DNA of 64,000 nucleotides from Anaerotignum propionicum (GTDB lineage Bacteria; Bacillota; Clostridia; Lachnospirales; Anaerotignaceae), in assembly GCF_024461735.1 (NCBI RefSeq), contig NZ_JANGAD010000001.1, forward strand, positions 62,001 to 126,000, given 5' to 3'. The position numbers were made by a program, and so were the translations under genes. Position 1 is the stretch's first letter. Each line of letters starts with the position of its first letter. Below are positions 62,415-64,000 of the stretch, one piece after another. The notes under the pieces were generated by a model. That model was given only the letters and a program-made list of their open reading frames with translations. It was not told the origin of the DNA and did not search any database.

Positions 62415-62720
62415 ATGTGGAAAATGAAGATAAACTGGAAGGTACGTTTTAAAAATCCCTATTTTTGGATTGGTTTGTTTGGGGTAATTATGTCAACCAT
62501 AGGAGCAAAACCGGAGGATTTTACCAGTTGGGCTTTGGTTTTGGAAGAAATAAAGAATGTATTAGGCAATCCATTTTTATTGTTTAGTGTAATTTTGGCT
62601 GTGATTGGGGTAGTAACTGACCCAACAACAAAAGGTGTTTGCGATAGCAGGCAGGCGCTCAGTTATTCGAAACCTAGGGATGATACTACAAACCAGTCTG
62701 ATACAAATAATAAGGTGTAA
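62415..62720 (+). CDS. Phage phiLC3-family holin, orphan
   Basis: 101 residues (98 if the ATG at 62424 is used, the usual MKINWKVRF start). MKINWKVRFKNPYFWIGL, two membrane helices, then VIGVVTDPTTKGVCDSRQALSYSKP match phiLC3-type holins, which make pores that let endolysin reach the wall. No endolysin or other phage genes are adjacent. Either a prophage remnant or a domesticated holin. AGAAAAGAGAG serves as a weak ribosome site. Confidence 0.85.
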   Translation: MWKMKINWKVRFKNPYFWIGLFGVIMSTIGAKPEDFTSWALVLEEIKNVLGNPFLLFSVILAVIGVVTDPTTKGVCDSRQALSYSKPRDDTTNQSDTNNKV

Positions 62721-62838
62721 GATGCAGTCTTCTGAAAAATAGAACCCCCTAACCTTTGAGCTAGGAGGTTGAAATTTATAAATATACATTTAATTTGGTC
62801 AGGTATAACAGGATTGTTGACAATTTAGATTCTTATTA

Positions 62839-64000
62839 TTATCCTCTTGCGTACTTTGCCGGATACCACCGCTGGAACCATGCTGTAAAAATTCCCATGA
62901 GGGCAGGAAGGATATTATTGATTATACCAATATATGGAGAGAGCGGAGTATTCATCAAGAAATAGGCCCAGACAGCTGAGTGAAGAAAAACTACACCCCA
63001 TGCGGCAGTTAATATGCGGTTTGTTCTGATGAAGAGGGGATTGGAAAAGGCACTTTCTTCCCCATAATTGGTGGCACTATAATAGGCTGTAAGTGGAATT
63101 TTGGTGAGGGAACCAATCAGCCACAACAATCCAAACAATAAGTAGCTGGCAGAGACGATAAATCTTACATTTAAGCCTAATAAGCCTGCCAGTGATATTC
63201 CTATAGCCATAGGAATGCTGATTTGTTCAAAAATAACAGGCTTGTATTTCAGCCAGAATATTGGAATCAATGCTCCAATGAAAACAGCTATGCTACTGCC
63301 GATTATGGAATGTATTGGCATACCTGCCCAGATAACAATCCATGGTGCTAGGAGAAGCAACATATTGGTTTTGCTAGGCAAAGCTGTTTGTTCTTTGGGG
63401 ACAGAAATGCCAAACAAATCATCCCATTTTAGCATAAGACTAAAATCTCCATGGACTTGATAAAGTCTTTGAAACAGTGCATCTTGCCCTGAAATCTCAT
63501 TACGAGAGATGGCCTGCCAGAGGGAGAAAGGTGTTTCGATTTTTGTGGTATATGGCTGAAATCCATGGGTGATGACTTCGGAGCCTTGCTTGGATAACAA
63601 TATTTGATAGGTTTTATCAATATCCGTATAATGAAACTCCAAAACCCGTTCTTTCCCATCGGGTTTATACAAGGCGGCCATCTGAGTTGTAAAGGAAAGA
63701 CTTTCATCTGGATGAATTTCAGCATTCTCACCTTTTACAATTCCCCAAGAGGCATCTGCCATTTTTTCAAATACATCTTGTGGAAAAAGTGGTTTTGCCA
63801 GTGCTGATTGTGTTTGTAAATGGATGCTTCCTGTGGCATACTCCCTTCCAGCACGGCGTACTATTTCCAAATAGTCGTCTGTTTGACGTTTTAGCTCAGG
63901 GATATGAAACAATTCTCCTTGTCCGCAAAGGATGGTTGCATAGTTGTTTTCTCCCAGAAAATGGTCAAACATGGAAAGAACAGAATCATAATTATGTTCA
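62839..64000 (-). CDS. Flavodoxin-like oxidoreductase fused to further domain and membrane helices (cut by window edge)
   Basis: The frame remains open to base 64000; the Met at 63972 is internal. The visible N-terminal part (EHNYDSVLSMFDHF, ATILCGQGELFHIPELKRQT, DYLEIVRRAGREYATG, LFPQDVFEKMADASWGI) is the C-terminal end of an NADPH-dependent FMN reductase/flavodoxin-family domain. Next, LSFTTQMAALYKPDGKERVLEFHYTDIDKTYQILL...LFQRLYQVHGDFSLMLKWDDLFG resembles a sterol-carrier/SCP2-like lipid-binding domain. The last 170 residues hold five or six membrane helices. This three-part layout is unusual. The reductase start is beyond the window. Confidence 0.7.
   Translation of the reverse strand, partial: EHNYDSVLSMFDHFLGENNYATILCGQGELFHIPELKRQTDDYLEIVRRAGREYATGSIHLQTQSALAKPLFPQDVFEKMADASWGIVKGENAEIHPDESLSFTTQMAALYKPDGKERVLEFHYTDIDKTYQILLSKQGSEVITHGFQPYTTKIETPFSLWQAISRNEISGQDALFQRLYQVHGDFSLMLKWDDLFGISVPKEQTALPSKTNMLLLLAPWIVIWAGMPIHSIIGSSIAVFIGALIPIFWLKYKPVIFEQISIPMAIGISLAGLLGLNVRFIVSASYLLFGLLWLIGSLTKIPLTAYYSATNYGEESAFSNPLFIRTNRILTAAWGVVFLHSAVWAYFLMNTPLSPYIGIINNILPALMGIFTAWFQRWYPAKYARG

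Overview
The window looks like chromosomal DNA from a low-GC, anaerobic, Gram-positive Clostridia member, plausibly Lachnospirales. The basis is AT-rich intergenic DNA with sigma-A-type promoters, strong AGGAGG ribosome sites, a methionine T-box, HisZ-dependent HisG, FabK as the only visible enoyl reductase, a fused accDA gene, methionine gamma-lyase and a phage phiLC3-type holin. The species cannot be fixed from the sequence alone.

Layout. 1-1017 is the N-terminal part of a chemotaxis receptor cut by the window edge. 2-10.2 kb is an accessory stretch: a MerR regulator divergent from an acetyltransferase and a hydrolase, a leftward cluster (DJ-1-like protein, ABM-like protein, short SEDS-like membrane protein, 59-residue protein), a transglutaminase-like protein and an RNA uracil methyltransferase. 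10.3-15.8 kb holds an S1-domain protein, a small membrane protein and a T-box controlled metNIQ importer followed by an M20 amidohydrolase. 15.8-23 kb holds MATE, an MBL-fold protein, class II aldolase, an LspA-like protein, 6S RNA, RidA and RF3. 23.2-25 kb is an ECF sigma/anti-sigma pair.

25.4-34.4 kb is a full histidine operon, hisZGDCBH-AF-IE plus a PHP histidinol phosphatase, interrupted between hisH and hisA by about 0.6 kb of repeated hairpin-rich units. Together these genes cover PRPP to histidine. 34.6-35.8 kb is a glutathione peroxidase with an OhrR-type regulator. 36.5-38.8 kb holds a cold shock gene, small orphan genes and debris of a decayed prophage beside a tRNA-Pro with the unusual anticodon AGG.

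39.3-43.8 kb couples a TrkH/TrkA potassium importer to a KdpD-like kinase lacking the usual KdpD N-terminus, and to KdpE, with no KdpFABC pump. 44-53 kb is mixed: a stalk-domain secreted protein, DUF3788, an ATPase, a YcxB-like protein, a cyclase-family hydrolase, methionine gamma-lyase, a LysR regulator with a B3/4 protein, and a second ECF sigma/anti-sigma pair. 53.2-62.2 kb is a complete type II fatty acid synthesis operon: fabH-acpP-fabK-fabD-fabG-fabF-accB-fabZ-accC-accDA. An orphan holin and the C-terminal part of a flavodoxin-like/membrane fusion protein close the window.

No CRISPR array, rRNA, complete insertion sequence or obvious new defence system was seen. The most unusual items are the repeat cluster inside the his operon, tRNA-Pro(AGG), the Trk/KdpDE coupling, the LspA-like protein with a changed active-site residue, and the short SEDS-like protein.
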